Shown piece by piece: positions 42,401 through 51,821 of a stretch of 64,000 bases of DNA (position 1 is the stretch's first letter; each line of letters begins with the position of its first letter). The stretch is from Thermocatellispora tengchongensis (GTDB lineage: Bacteria; Actinomycetota; Actinomycetes; Streptosporangiales; Streptosporangiaceae), in the NCBI RefSeq assembly GCF_014202315.1, contig NZ_JACHGN010000005.1:62001-126000 (forward strand). The letters are read 5' to 3'. Under the pieces are notes generated by a model. That model was not told where the DNA came from. It did not search any database and saw nothing but the letters and a program-made list of their open reading frames with translations. The translations under genes were made by a program, and so were the position numbers.

Positions 42401-43117
42401 TCAGCCCTTTCCCGTCGCGGTACGCACCTGGACGCCGCCGAAACGGCGCTCGCGCCGGCGGTAGGCGTGCAGGCACTCCCACAGGTGCGCCGCCCGGAAG
42501 TCGGGCCAGAGCACCTGGGGGAACATCCATTCGGCGTAGGCCACCTGCCAGAGCATGAAGTTGGAGATGCGCTGCTCGCCGGAGGTGCGGATGACCAGGT
42601 CGACGTCCGGCGTGTCGGGGTGGGGCAGGTGGCCGGCGAAGCTCTCCTCGGTGACCTCCTCGGGCGGCACCCGGTTGCGGATGAGCGACCGGGCCGCGGT
42701 GACGATGTCGCCGCGGCCGCCGTGGTCGAAGGCGACCGTCAGCGTCATCCCGGTGTTCGCGCGGGTGAGCGTCACCAGGTCGGCGATGTCGCGGGCCAGG
42801 GACGGCGGAATCCGGTCGAGGGCGCCGAGGAACCGGCAGCGGATGCCGCGGGCGTGCAGCGCCATGGCGTGCTTGCGTATGGTGCGCTGCACCAGCCGCA
42901 TCAGGAACTCGACCTCGACCCCTGGCCGCCGCCAGTTCTCGGTGGAGAACGCGAACAGGCTCAGCCACTGGATGCCGGCCGCGCGCGCCGCCTCGATCAC
43001 GTCGATCACCGCCGCCTCGGCGGCCTTGTGGCCGGCCGTCCGCGGCAGGGACCGCTGCGCGGCCCACCGGCCGTTACCGTCCATCACGCAGGCCACATGC
43101 ACCGGCAACCCCGACAC
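42401..43117 (-). CDS. isoprenyl (cis-prenyl) transferase, UppS family
   Basis: 238 residues. Catalytic Asp in CVMDGNGRWA, LSLFAFSTENWRRP, and the IPP-binding tail DLVIRTSGEQRISNFMLWQVAYAEW are all intact. The enzyme adds isopentenyl units with cis geometry; short-chain (Z-farnesyl) and long-chain (undecaprenyl) members look alike. Pairing with an MpaB-like oxygenase rather than cell-wall genes suggests a specialised polyprenyl product. Confidence 0.92.
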   Translation of the reverse strand: MSGLPVHVACVMDGNGRWAAQRSLPRTAGHKAAEAAVIDVIEAARAAGIQWLSLFAFSTENWRRPGVEVEFLMRLVQRTIRKHAMALHARGIRCRFLGALDRIPPSLARDIADLVTLTRANTGMTLTVAFDHGGRGDIVTAARSLIRNRVPPEEVTEESFAGHLPHPDTPDVDLVIRTSGEQRISNFMLWQVAYAEWMFPQVLWPDFRAAHLWECLHAYRRRERRFGGVQVRTATGKG

Positions 43118-43318
43118 GCCTCACCGCCCCCGCCGATCTACCTACTTTCGGTAGTCACTTTATCGCCGCCTGTATTCATCGCAGGTCCCGGGGTCACAAC
43201 TTTCCGTGAGCAAACGAATACACAACGTGCGGCAAAGAATCCATACTCCATCTGTAAGCCCTCTGACCTCCCCACCTCTCCCGTATCGGGGTGGCAGGGG
43301 AACACAAAAGGAGAGCAG

Positions 43319-43684
43319 ATGAAGTCGAAGAGGTCCATCGCCATCGCGCTCGGCATCGCGGCGGCCGCGGCGTGCGCGACCACGGCCACCGTGGCGCACG
43401 CCGAGCAGGACGCCGCCGCCCCGGCGCAGCGGGCCGCTACGGCGCTGCCGCCGGGCTACCAGCTCGTCACGCTGCCCAACGCCAACGTGCCCAACTTCCA
43501 GCGGCGCGTGGTCTACTGCCCCGGCAGCAAGAGGGTCCTCGGCGGCGGCGCCGAGGCCCGCGGCAACCGGGCGATCCTGGTCGGGTCGTTCCCCACCGAC
43601 GACGGCCGCGGCTGGATCGGCCTCGGCCGCCAGGACGGATACAACGACGTCGGGATCAGCGTCTTCGCCATCTGCGCCGACTGA
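43319..43684 (+). CDS. small secreted protein of unknown function
   Basis: 121 residues from ATG 43319, with a strong AAAGGAG site; larger in-frame ORFs upstream read through the prenyltransferase. The signal peptide ends at about AHA (residue 28). The mature 90 residues are beta-rich with one likely disulfide (VVYCPGSKRVLGGGAE to ISVFAICAD) and the segment AILVGSFPTDDGRGWIGLG. Similar small secreted proteins occur in actinomycetes, but I know no function. The 200 bp before it (43118-43318) is relatively AT-rich and probably holds divergent promoters. Confidence 0.75.
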   Translation: MKSKRSIAIALGIAAAAACATTATVAHAEQDAAAPAQRAATALPPGYQLVTLPNANVPNFQRRVVYCPGSKRVLGGGAEARGNRAILVGSFPTDDGRGWIGLGRQDGYNDVGISVFAICAD

Positions 43685-43760
43685 GCCGAGCCGGCCTGAA
43701 CCGAGCCGAACCGAGCCGAACCGAATTGAGCTGAGCCGAGCTGAATCGAGCTGAGCCGTC
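43682..43760. repeat. degenerate tandem repeat of GAGCCGAACC
   Basis: About seven to eight imperfect copies of a 10-bp unit (GAGCCGAACC/GAGCTGAATC) start at the stop of the secreted-protein gene. The next 45 bp to the convergent membrane gene are GC-rich with a CGCGCGCC stem. Confidence 0.75.
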
Positions 43761-43805
43761 GGTTCGTCTCCGGCCCCGGCGCGCCCGCGCGCCGGGGCCT
43801 TCCGC

Positions 43806-44015
43806 TCACCCCACCCGCGATTCGCGGCGCCCGCGCCGCACCGGGACCGTCCGGGCGCGCCGGCCGGAGCTGCGGCCGTACGGCTCGGGCGTCGTGGCGG
43901 CGGCGGCGCGGGCGCGCCGCCTGCGCAGGATCAGCCAGCCGACGCCGAGGACGGCGAGTCCAAGGGGCGTCCGGCCCAGCCAGCGGGTCAGGAGCACTGT
44001 CAGGATGCGCTTCAT
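43806..44015 (-). CDS. small membrane protein (DUF6203-like)
   Basis: 69 residues. One TM segment (TPLGLAVLGVGWLIL) is flanked by RWLGR and RRRRAR, then a basic tail. It resembles DUF6203 proteins of Streptosporangiaceae. No function is known. It lies in the gap between tandem-repeat arrays and is translated from the minus strand with no close partner. Confidence 0.5.
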   Translation of the reverse strand: MKRILTVLLTRWLGRTPLGLAVLGVGWLILRRRRARAAAATTPEPYGRSSGRRARTVPVRRGRRESRVG

Positions 44016-44070
44016 GGCCCTCGCCTACCCGGGCGCCGCCGCGTCATGTGACGAGCGGCGGCCCGGCGCC

Positions 44071-44190
44071 GAGGGCGGCCTGCGCACCAAGCACGGCGAC
44101 GAGGGCGACCTGCGCGCCAAGCACAGCGACGAGGGCGGCCTGCGCACCAAGCACGCCAACGAGGGCGGCCTGCGCTCCGGGCACGGCGAC
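44071..44190. repeat. four exact-length tandem copies of a 30-bp repeat
   Basis: Units begin at 44071, 44101, 44131 and 44161 and share GAGGGCGGCCTGCGCACCAA-type sequence with 85-95 percent identity by eye. One plus-strand frame reads EGGLRTKHGD-like decapeptides, but no credible gene carries it. Confidence 0.9.
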
Positions 44191-44238
44191 GACTGCCCGC
44201 GACGGGCGCGCCGGGCCGGCCTGCGGCCTTTCGGCCCG

Positions 44239-44763
44239 TCAGCGGGCGATCAGGTCGCGGGCGATCATGATCAGGTCGATGCCGAGGCTGAGCTTGAGCG
44301 CGGCCCACACGATCGCGCAGGCGGTGACCGCCGCCACGCCGACCACCAGGATGCGCACCGTCCAGCCCTGCCGCTTGAGCCAGTCGGTCCACGCGTCGAG
44401 CGTGCGCCGGCCGAACTGCAGCAGCTTGTGCGCCCAGTGGAACTCGGTGGCCAGCACCGCCAGGCCGGCGAAGACCACCAGCCACCCCGGCCCGGGGAAC
44501 GGCACCATGATCAGGCCGCCGATCACCAGGACCGCGCCGACCACGCCGACCACGATCTTGAGCGTGAGCGCCCCGCCGCGGGTCGCGCGGATGCCGTCGC
44601 GCCACCCGCGCAGCCCGCTGCGGCGTGCCGCCGCCCCCTTCAGCACATCCGCGTCGCCCACCACGGGCGCCGTGGCCGGCGTCCTACGCCGCGCGGGGTC
44701 CACGGCCCGGTCCCCCTCCGGGCCGCTCGCGCGGGTCACGCCGACCCCATCCGAGATCGCCAT
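44239..44763 (-). CDS. TIGR02611 (PGPGW) family membrane protein
   Basis: 174 residues from the ATG at 44763 (CAGGGGGAC upstream). The diagnostic motif is VPFPGPGWLVVFAGLAVLATEF. Three TM segments are seen (about 70-92, 95-115 and 135-160) after a polar N-terminus. These proteins are widespread in actinobacteria; the function is unknown. Confidence 0.85.
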   Translation of the reverse strand: MAISDGVGVTRASGPEGDRAVDPARRRTPATAPVVGDADVLKGAAARRSGLRGWRDGIRATRGGALTLKIVVGVVGAVLVIGGLIMVPFPGPGWLVVFAGLAVLATEFHWAHKLLQFGRRTLDAWTDWLKRQGWTVRILVVGVAAVTACAIVWAALKLSLGIDLIMIARDLIAR

Positions 44764-44900
44764 ACGTCCCCCTGAGCCGTCCGTTTCGTCCAAGGATAGG
44801 GCGGCGCGGCGAACTGCGGGTCAGCCTTTCGGCTGACTTGAACAGCCCGAAGTCGTACGCGGCCCGGTGCGGCCCCGGCGGACCGCACCGGGCGCGGGGG

Positions 44901-47612
44901 TCAGGCCACGGAACAGGTGACCTCGGGGACGGTGTTCGTCCCGCCGCGGCTCGCGGTGAAGCCGAAGGAGGTCGTGGCGTTGGCGGCGAGGGCGCCGTTG
45001 TAGCTCGCGTTCGTCACCGTCACGTTCGCCCCGGTCTGGGTGAGCGATCCGTTCCAGAGCTGGCCGATCGTCTGCCCGTCGGCGAAGGTCCACTTCACCG
45101 TCCAGCCTCTGATGGCCGCGGTGCCGGTGTTGCGCACCGTCACCGACGCCTGGAAGCCGCTGGGCCAGGAGTTGGTCACGGTGTACGCGGCCGAGCAGCC
45201 GGTGCCGGTGGTCGGGGTGGTCGTCGGGGTGGTCGTCGGCGTGGTCGTCGGGGTCACCGTGGGCGTGACCGTGGGGGTCACGGTCGGGGTGACGGTCGGG
45301 GTCACCGTGGGCGTTGTCGTCGGGGTGCCGCCGTCGCGGTCGGCGTACAGGATGCCGCGGCCGTTGGTGCCCAGGTAGACCCGGCCGTAGACGCGCGGGT
45401 CGCCGGTGATGGCCTCGCCCATGTTGCCGTACTGGTGCTCGTCGTCGTTGATCCGCACCCAGGAGGCGCCGGTGTCGTCGGAGCGGTAGACGCCGGTGAC
45501 GCCGCCGATGGTGGCGACCGCGTACAGGGCCGGGTAGCTCGCGCCGGGCGCGGCCTTGCCGAAGCCGATGTTGACCGCCTTGGTGGCCGCGGCGAGCTTG
45601 GTGAAGGACGCGCCGGAGTCGGTGGAGCGGAAGATGCCGCCCTCGCCGGCCAGCCAGATGTGGCCCTCGCGCCCCGGCACCGCCTTGAACTTGGCCGAGG
45701 ACGGCAGCCCGGTGGCGGCGGCGGTGAAGGTCTGGCCGCCGTTGGTGCTGACGTAGAAGGTGCCGTTGGCGAAGCCGTAGAACTTGCCCGGGTTCACCCG
45801 GTCGGACTCCACGATCGCGTCCGTGGGCAGGCCCGACACCTGGGTCCAGGTGTTGCCGAAGCCCACCGAGTAGTGCGGCGCGACGCCGCGCGGCGCCCAC
45901 ACGAACCGACTGCCGTCGGCGGCGGCGGCGACCGTGCCGCCCTCGTTGATCCCGCCCGGCTCGCCGCCCTGGAACCAGTTGGCGCCGCCGTCGGTGGAGA
46001 AGGCGACGTGGCTGTCGTTCGGCCGGTCGGCGTCGGTGAAGTTGCCCGCGCGCACCATCACGCTCGGGTTGCTCTCGGCGTAGTCGAGGCTGGTGGTGCT
46101 GGTGAAGGTGGGCGAGGTGAACATCATCGCCGGCACGGCGTCCAGGTTCGTGTGCCGGAACCCGGCGATGTCGCCCAGCCCGCTCACCAGCGGCGCGCCG
46201 GACGGCGGGCTGATCAGGTCGAGCACCGCGGTCTCCTCCAGGCCCTTGACCATGGGGCTGATGGTGATCTTGCCGCCGGAGTCCCACTCGCCGAGGTTCT
46301 CGGTGCCGTAGATCGTGGCGCCGGTGCCGTACATCATGCGGTCGGAGTCGAAGGGGTCGATCTCCAGCGACTCGGTCATCCAGCCGAGCTTGGGCGTCAC
46401 CTCGGGGGGCTGCGGGTTGGTGCCGAACGTCAGCCACGGCGCGGCCGAGATGTTCATCGTGTAGCGGAAGGTCCGGTTCGGGTAGGAGCTCCAGTCCCAG
46501 ATCCGGGTCCAGGTCGCGCCGCCGTCGCGGCTGCGGAAGAAGATCACGTCCGGCCACCAGGAGATCTGGGTGGCGACCATGATGGTGGAGGGGTTCTGCC
46601 GGTCGATGGTCAGGCCGCTGTAGCCGAAGTAGTCGTCGCCGCTGCTCGATGGGATCGGGCTGATCTGGGTCCATTCGCCGGAGTCGGTGTCGTACTTCCA
46701 CACATCGCCCTTGGCGCCGTCGTACGGGCCGGCGGTGTCGCTGGTGGCGATGTAGAGGTAGCCGTTCTCGTGGTCGAGCACGCCCTTGTGCGGCAGGTAG
46801 CCGGTCGGCTGCCCCGCCACCCGCTCCCAGCTGGCGCCGCCGTTCGTGGTGCGGTAGATCGAGTTCTGCTTGTCCGCGACGCCGACGTAGATGTGCTGGG
46901 TGGCGTTGCCCGCGGTGGCGCTGGAGGGGTCGAAGGTCACCCAGACCACGCCGGGCTGGTGGCTGAGGTAGCCGTTGGGGTCGTTCGGGTCCTGGGCGTA
47001 GTTGCCGGCGTTGGGGAAGCTGGTCACCTTGGCCCAGGTCGCGCCGTAATCGGTGCTCTTCCACAGGCCGTTGCCGTTGGGCGCGCCGAGGTACAGGATG
47101 CTGTTGCGGTTGGGGTCCACGGCCAGCCGCTCGCCCATGCCCCGGCCCGGCATGTTCCCGCCCAGTTTGAACGGCAGCGGGGTGATCTGCCAGGTGTCGC
47201 CCTTGTCGGTGGAGCGCAGGATCGCCCCGTTGTTGGGGTCCCAGCTATTGGTGTACATGCCGACCGCGGCGTACACGCGGTTGGTCTGCACGGGGTCGGT
47301 GGCGAGGCTGTCCACGCCGTTGTAGCCCCACCGGTCCCAGCCCACCCAGTCCAGCAGCGGCGTCCAGCTCTTGGTGGACTGGTTCCAGCGGTACGCGCCG
47401 CCGATGTCGGTGCGGGCGTAGATCAGGTTGCGCTCGGTCTGGTTGAAGATGATCGCGGGGACGAACCCGCCGCCCGCGATCTGCACGTTCTTCCAGGTGT
47501 ACGGGTCCGCGGCGGCCGCGGCCGAGGTGGACGTGCCGGCTGTGACCATGGCGACGACGCCGGCCCAGCCGAGCACCACGGCCACGATCGCGCTGAGTAA
47601 CTTCCTTCGCAT
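44901..47612 (-). CDS. secreted GH74 xyloglucanase with CBM2
   Basis: 903 residues. Signal peptide to about residue 35; GH74 double beta-propeller from about 38 to 765 with the repeated ILRSTDKGDTW-type blades, FVPAIIFNQTERNLIYARTD, the probable catalytic Asp in RTDIGGAYRW and the second in LGDIAGFRHTN. A (TPTV)n/(TPTT)n linker, coded by a repetitive stretch at about 45205-45325, leads to a CBM2 (CSAAYTVTNSWPSGFQ to VTCSVA). The enzyme endo-cleaves xyloglucan. Start at ATG 47612 with GGAAAGG upstream. Confidence 0.92.
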   Translation of the reverse strand: MRRKLLSAIVAVVLGWAGVVAMVTAGTSTSAAAAADPYTWKNVQIAGGGFVPAIIFNQTERNLIYARTDIGGAYRWNQSTKSWTPLLDWVGWDRWGYNGVDSLATDPVQTNRVYAAVGMYTNSWDPNNGAILRSTDKGDTWQITPLPFKLGGNMPGRGMGERLAVDPNRNSILYLGAPNGNGLWKSTDYGATWAKVTSFPNAGNYAQDPNDPNGYLSHQPGVVWVTFDPSSATAGNATQHIYVGVADKQNSIYRTTNGGASWERVAGQPTGYLPHKGVLDHENGYLYIATSDTAGPYDGAKGDVWKYDTDSGEWTQISPIPSSSGDDYFGYSGLTIDRQNPSTIMVATQISWWPDVIFFRSRDGGATWTRIWDWSSYPNRTFRYTMNISAAPWLTFGTNPQPPEVTPKLGWMTESLEIDPFDSDRMMYGTGATIYGTENLGEWDSGGKITISPMVKGLEETAVLDLISPPSGAPLVSGLGDIAGFRHTNLDAVPAMMFTSPTFTSTTSLDYAESNPSVMVRAGNFTDADRPNDSHVAFSTDGGANWFQGGEPGGINEGGTVAAAADGSRFVWAPRGVAPHYSVGFGNTWTQVSGLPTDAIVESDRVNPGKFYGFANGTFYVSTNGGQTFTAAATGLPSSAKFKAVPGREGHIWLAGEGGIFRSTDSGASFTKLAAATKAVNIGFGKAAPGASYPALYAVATIGGVTGVYRSDDTGASWVRINDDEHQYGNMGEAITGDPRVYGRVYLGTNGRGILYADRDGGTPTTTPTVTPTVTPTVTPTVTPTVTPTTTPTTTPTTTPTTGTGCSAAYTVTNSWPSGFQASVTVRNTGTAAIRGWTVKWTFADGQTIGQLWNGSLTQTGANVTVTNASYNGALAANATTSFGFTASRGGTNTVPEVTCSVA

Positions 47613-47798
47613 CTAGGGCCTTTCCTTCGCACTGTCGGAGGGTCGCTGCCGGCGAGCCCGGGACCCTGACCATCGACCGTCGCGCGCCGGGGGCATACGC
47701 GGGCGCACCATATCCATGCGCTCTACCTGAGCGTCAATAGTTTGGTGACTCAACTAAGTGAACCGGCATGTCGCCGCGCCACCCCCGCCCGGCGCCCC

Positions 47799-47845
47799 TG
47801 AAAGTTTCAGCCCCTTGACCTCGACCGCGGTTGAGGTTGCACGCT
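47799..47845 (+). promoter_or_regulatory. second TGAAAGTTTCA palindrome with promoter-like boxes
   Basis: The 11-bp palindrome (47799-47809) is identical to the one at 38692 and is followed by TTGACC (47815-47820). CACGCT (47840-47845) lies seven bases before the ATG at 47852, although the spacer (19 bp) is long. The site lies in the 239-bp divergent region between the GH74 gene and an F420-type oxidoreductase gene and could act on either. Confidence 0.5.
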
Positions 47846-47851
47846 CGCCCC

Positions 47852-48262
47852 ATGACCGTCTTCACCGAGGGTGAGCTCGACTACCTCGCCTCCCAGCGCC
47901 TGGGCCGGCTGGCCACCGTGGACGCCGCGGGCCGGGTGCAGAACAACCCGACCGCGTTCTTCGTCAACCCCGACGGCACCGTGGACATCGGCGGCCACGC
48001 GATGGGCGGCACCAAGAAGTTCCGCAACGTCCGGGAGCATCCCGAGGCCGCCTTCGTCGTGGACGACATCGTCTCCCCCGACACCTGGCAGGTGCGCGGC
48101 ATCGAGATCCGCGGCCGCGCCGAGGCCCTGACCGGGCAGCCTCCGCCCGCGCCCGGCTTCAGCGCCGAGATCATCCGCATCCACCCGCGCCGGATCATCT
48201 CCTGGGGCATCGACGGCCCCATGACGTCGCGTGAGGCAGGACGGCCCCATGACGTCGCGTGA
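47852..48262 (+). CDS. PPOX class F420-dependent oxidoreductase
   Basis: 136 residues. Split-barrel flavin/F420-binding fold: LASQRLGRLATVDAAGRVQ, PTAFFVNPDGTVDIGGH, KFRNVREHPEAAFVVDDI and WQVRGIEIRGRAEAL, ending with RIHPRRIISWGID. It reduces small substrates with F420H2 or binds flavin. Its last 14 codons lie within a 26-bp duplication that probably extended the C-terminus. Confidence 0.85.
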   Translation: MTVFTEGELDYLASQRLGRLATVDAAGRVQNNPTAFFVNPDGTVDIGGHAMGGTKKFRNVREHPEAAFVVDDIVSPDTWQVRGIEIRGRAEALTGQPPPAPGFSAEIIRIHPRRIISWGIDGPMTSREAGRPHDVA

Positions 48263-48265
48263 GGC
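48212..48265 (+). repeat. 26-bp direct duplication at a gene end
   Basis: Copies 48212-48237 and 48240-48265 are identical and 28 bp apart. The duplication covers the end of the oxidoreductase gene, so the stop codon lies in the second copy. Confidence 0.9.
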
Positions 48266-48334
48266 GTCGCGTGACGCGCGACAGGACGCCGCGGGCGCTG
48301 GTGCGTACGGGAACGGGGCTGAGACCATGGGGAC

Positions 48335-49162
48335 ATGACGAAAGCTCTGGTACTCGGCGGCGGCGGCATAGCGGGCATCGCCTGGGAGGCCGGGGTGGTC
48401 ACCGGCCTGCGCCGGGCGGGGGTCGATCTCGGGGAGGCCGAGGTGTTCGTCGGCACCTCGGCGGGCTCGGTCGTCTCGGCCATGCTGGCGACGGGCGCCG
48501 ACCTGGAGGACGCGATCACGCACCTCGTGGCCACCGACCGGTCCAGCCCGCCGTCGGTGGACATGGACACCGTCATGGCGGCCTTCGCCGTCCTGGCCGA
48601 CACCGCGCTCGACCCGGCCGAGGCCAGGCGCCGGGTGGGCGCCATGGCGATGGCGGCGCCGGTCAGCGGCGAGGCCGAGCGGCTGGCCGCGATCGGAGAA
48701 CGGCTGCCGGTCAAGGAGTGGCCCGCGGGCCGCCTGCTCATCACCGCGGTGGACGTCGAGACCGGCGAGCTCGTGATCTGGGACCGCGAGGCCGGCGTGC
48801 CGCTGGTCTCGGCCGTCGCGTCGAGCTGCGCGGTGCCGTGCGTGTTCCCGCCCGTGCGCATCGACGGCCGCCACTACATGGACGGCGGGGTGCGCTCGAT
48901 CACCAACGCCGACCTGGCCGCGGGCTGCTCGCCGGTCGTCATCATGTCGCCGATGGCCGCGATGACCCCGCCCGAGCCGCTCCGCTCCGAGATCGAGACG
49001 CTGGTCACCGACGACGTGTCCGTGATCGCCCCCGACGAGAACGCGGTCGCCGTCTTCGGCGTGAACGTGCTCGACCCCGCCCTGTGGCAGCCCGCCTTCG
49101 AGGCCGGCCTCGCCCAGGCCCCCGCGCTCGCCGACGACGTGGCCAAGATCTGGAACCGTTAG
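48335..49162 (+). CDS. patatin-like phospholipase family protein
   Basis: 275 residues. Oxyanion loop [14 protein letters not shown], nucleophile Ser in [13 protein letters not shown] and catalytic Asp in [11 protein letters not shown] are all present, so it should be an active acyl hydrolase of lipids. The stop overlaps the convergent DUF1445 gene by 4 bp. It is cytosolic by sequence (no signal peptide). Confidence 0.9.
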   Translation: MTKALVLGGGGIAGIAWEAGVVTGLRRAGVDLGEAEVFVGTSAGSVVSAMLATGADLEDAITHLVATDRSSPPSVDMDTVMAAFAVLADTALDPAEARRRVGAMAMAAPVSGEAERLAAIGERLPVKEWPAGRLLITAVDVETGELVIWDREAGVPLVSAVASSCAVPCVFPPVRIDGRHYMDGGVRSITNADLAAGCSPVVIMSPMAAMTPPEPLRSEIETLVTDDVSVIAPDENAVAVFGVNVLDPALWQPAFEAGLAQAPALADDVAKIWNR

Positions 49163-49947
49163 GGCACCTGGAAGATGTGATCCCGCACGTCGGTGATCGC
49201 CATGTGCCCGGGGAGGTGCCCGATGGCGAACGGCACCCCGCTCGCCATCACCGCGGCCTGCGGCGTGACGCCGCAGGCCCAGAACAGCGGGATCTCCCCG
49301 GGGTTGATCTCCACCGGGTCGCCGAAGTCGGGCTGCGCCAGGTCGCCGATCCCGATCTCCTTCGGGTCGCCCACGTGCACCGGCGCGCCGTGCAGGGCCG
49401 GGTAGCGCGAGGTGACCCGGATCGCCGCCGGCACCAGCGCCGCCGGGATCGGCCGCATCGACACCACCAGCGGCCCCGCCAGCACCCCCGCGGGCCGGCA
49501 CGCCAGCGAGGTGACGTACATCGGCACGTTCCTGCCCGTCTCGATGTGCCGCACCGGCACCCCGGCCTGGAGCAGCGCGTCCTCGAAGGTGAAGCTGCAC
49601 CCGATCAGGAACGGCACCAGGTCCTCGCGCCACAGCTCCCGCACGTCGGAGGTCTCGCCGACCGGCTCGCCGTTCTCGTACACGCGGTAGCCCGGCAGGT
49701 CGGTGCGCAGGTCGCCGTCGAAGATCCGCGTACGCGTCTCGCCGGGGTCGCCGACGTCCAGCACCGGGCACGACTTGGGGTTGCGCTGGCTGAACAGCAG
49801 CAGGTCGTACGCCAGCGCCCGCGGCACGGCGAGCAGGTTGGCCTGCGTCCACCCGCGGCACCAGCCCGCGGTGGGGGTGCGCAGGCCGTCGCGGAACAGC
49901 TCCCTGGCCCGCGCCGGGTCCAGCGAAGCGACATCCTTCGGCGCCAT
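49159..49947 (-). CDS. putative hydro-lyase (DUF1445, D-glutamate cyclase-like)
   Basis: 262 residues from the ATG at 49947 (GGGAGGGAACC upstream); an extension to 49986 has no site. Typical DUF1445 segments are [72 protein letters not shown] and [14 protein letters not shown] mammalian homologue acts as D-glutamate cyclase; the bacterial substrate is unproven. Confidence 0.88.
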   Translation of the reverse strand: MAPKDVASLDPARARELFRDGLRTPTAGWCRGWTQANLLAVPRALAYDLLLFSQRNPKSCPVLDVGDPGETRTRIFDGDLRTDLPGYRVYENGEPVGETSDVRELWREDLVPFLIGCSFTFEDALLQAGVPVRHIETGRNVPMYVTSLACRPAGVLAGPLVVSMRPIPAALVPAAIRVTSRYPALHGAPVHVGDPKEIGIGDLAQPDFGDPVEINPGEIPLFWACGVTPQAAVMASGVPFAIGHLPGHMAITDVRDHIFQVP

Positions 49948-50034
49948 GGTTCCCTCCCGGGCCGTCGCCCCAAGTGACGCCTTCATGATGCCGTCCCGGC
50001 CCGGCTCACACCGGGCACTCCGCCACAGTGCGGT

Positions 50035-50286
50035 TCAGTGGTACTCCAGCCCCCAGTCGTGCGGCCCGAGCGCGTAGCCGTCGCCGCCCATGGGGACCAG
50101 CCAGCCGGTCTCCACCAGGGCGACGAGGCTGCGCCGCACGTCGTCCTCGCTCCGGTCGGTCATGTGCGCCACGTCGGCGACATGCGCCATCCGGCCCTCC
50201 ACCGCGAGCGAGGCGACCGCCTCGTACACGCGGGTGTCCTCATCGCTCAGCGCCTGCACATCATGTAGATCTTGCTTCCTGACCAC
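50035..50286 (-). CDS. small winged-helix protein
   Basis: 83 residues: [20 protein letters not shown], then [20 protein letters not shown] and [17 protein letters not shown], a helix-turn-helix followed by a wing. It overlaps the upstream DUF6158 gene by 26 bp and is probably translated with it. It may be a DNA-binding regulator; no target is known. Confidence 0.7.
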   Translation of the reverse strand: MVRKQDLHDVQALSDEDTRVYEAVASLAVEGRMAHVADVAHMTDRSEDDVRRSLVALVETGWLVPMGGDGYALGPHDWGLEYH

Positions 50287-50497
50287 GTCGCCGTGCCCCC
50301 TCTCGCAGCCGTTCCGGATCGACCTCGCGCTCGGGGAAGCGCCGGAGGTACTCGATCTCCAGTTCCGCGGTGCGCGTGGTGTGGTGCGCCAGCGCGTCCT
50401 CCGAGCCGTGCCGCAGCGTGTCGGACCGCGTCTCGTGCACGTGCCGCATCTCCCGGAACAGGTCCTCGTCCGAAAGTTCCCGTGGATCGATTCCCAT
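50261..50497 (-). CDS. DUF6158 family protein
   Basis: 78 residues from the ATG at 50497; another ATG lies two codons upstream at 50503. The conserved helical pattern is [40 protein letters not shown] and [20 protein letters not shown]. It is found in many actinomycetes and has no known function. It overlaps the winged-helix gene. Confidence 0.7.
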   Translation of the reverse strand: MGIDPRELSDEDLFREMRHVHETRSDTLRHGSEDALAHHTTRTAELEIEYLRRFPEREVDPERLREGARRRGQEARST

Positions 50498-50609
50498 CGT
50501 CATAACCCGAGTGCCTACCCACAGCGGCCGGGTAATCACTCCCGTCCCAGGTCACGGCTCCGGGCGTACCGGCGGAATATCCGGAGGACCGCTCCGGGTT
50601 GGCGTTGAC

Positions 50610-51683
50610 GTGAGCGACGTTGCCGAAACCCCCGCCCCCGACGACCAGATCCGCGGCATCGCCCGGGGCGACGCCGAGGTACCCCTGTCGATCCTCGACC
50701 TCGCGACCGTGAGCGCGGGCCACACCCCGTCCGACGCGCTGCGCACCAGCACCGAGCTGGCCCGTCGCGCGGAGGAGTGGGGCTACCACCGGCTCTGGGT
50801 GGCCGAGCACCACGGCATGCCCAGTGTGGCCAGCTCCTCCCCCGCCGTGCTCATCGCCCACCTCGCCGCCAACACCAGCACGATCAGGCTCGGCTCCGGC
50901 GGCGTCATGCTGCCCAACCACGCCCCGCTGGTGATCGCCGAGCAGTTCGGCACCCTGCACGCCCTGCACCCCGGCCGCATCGACCTCGGCCTCGGCCGCG
51001 CCCCCGGCACCGACCAGGCGACCGCGAACGCGCTGCGCCGCGGCGACGCCGAGCGCTTCCCCCAGGAGGTCGCCGACCTGACCTCCTTCCTGGACGGCTC
51101 CTTCCCCGCGGGCCACCCGTACGCCCGGATCAAGGCGGTCCCCGCCGACCCGTCGCTGGGCCGCCCGCCGATCTGGCTTCTCGGCAGCAGCGGCTTCAGC
51201 GCCCAGCTCGCCGGTTTGCTGGGCCTGCCCTTCGCCTTCGCCCACCACTTCAGCGCCGCCAACACCGGCCCCGCCCTCGACCTGTACCGCTCCTCCTTCC
51301 AGCCCTCGGCGGTGCTCGACCGCCCGTACGCCCTGATCGGCGTGAGCGCCGTGGCCGCCGACACCGCCGAGCAGGCCCGCCGCCTGGCCCGTACCGGTGG
51401 CCTGTCCATGCTCCGCCTCCGCCGCGGCCAGCCCGCCCCGATCCCCACCCCCGAGGAGGCCGAGAGCTACCCGTACTCGGAGGTGGAGGAGGACTTCCTG
51501 GAGGCGTGGCTGTCCAATGTGGTCATCGGCGACGCGCAGGAGGTCCGCACCGGGTTGTCGGCGCTGCGCGAGCGGTTCGGCGTGGACGAGCTGATGATCA
51601 CTACCACTGTGTACGGCGGCGAGAACCGGCTCCGGTCGTACGAGTTGATCGCCCGCGCGTACAAGATGATCGATGACATGTGA
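50610..51683 (+). CDS. LLM class flavin-dependent oxidoreductase
   Basis: 357 residues from the GTG at 50610. Luciferase-like fold of the alkanal monooxygenase-like group: [75 protein letters not shown] and [10 protein letters not shown]. It probably uses FMN. The LysR-type gene 138 bp downstream on the same strand may regulate it. Confidence 0.88.
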   Translation: MSDVAETPAPDDQIRGIARGDAEVPLSILDLATVSAGHTPSDALRTSTELARRAEEWGYHRLWVAEHHGMPSVASSSPAVLIAHLAANTSTIRLGSGGVMLPNHAPLVIAEQFGTLHALHPGRIDLGLGRAPGTDQATANALRRGDAERFPQEVADLTSFLDGSFPAGHPYARIKAVPADPSLGRPPIWLLGSSGFSAQLAGLLGLPFAFAHHFSAANTGPALDLYRSSFQPSAVLDRPYALIGVSAVAADTAEQARRLARTGGLSMLRLRRGQPAPIPTPEEAESYPYSEVEEDFLEAWLSNVVIGDAQEVRTGLSALRERFGVDELMITTTVYGGENRLRSYELIARAYKMIDDM

Positions 51684-51821
51684 CACAGAAATAACAGCGA
51701 ACCGTATTGCGCGGATATGTCCTGATATATGACCTGGACTAGGAGCGTTCCGACACTTTTTCGTCAAATTTCGTGACAAAAGCGCATTGGCGGTGTGTCT
51801 TCGGGGCCATACCGTGCGTTT

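Noticed and set aside
44071-44190. Four 30-bp repeats considered as a CRISPR array
   Set aside because: Units are directly adjacent with no spacers, and no cas genes are present in the window.
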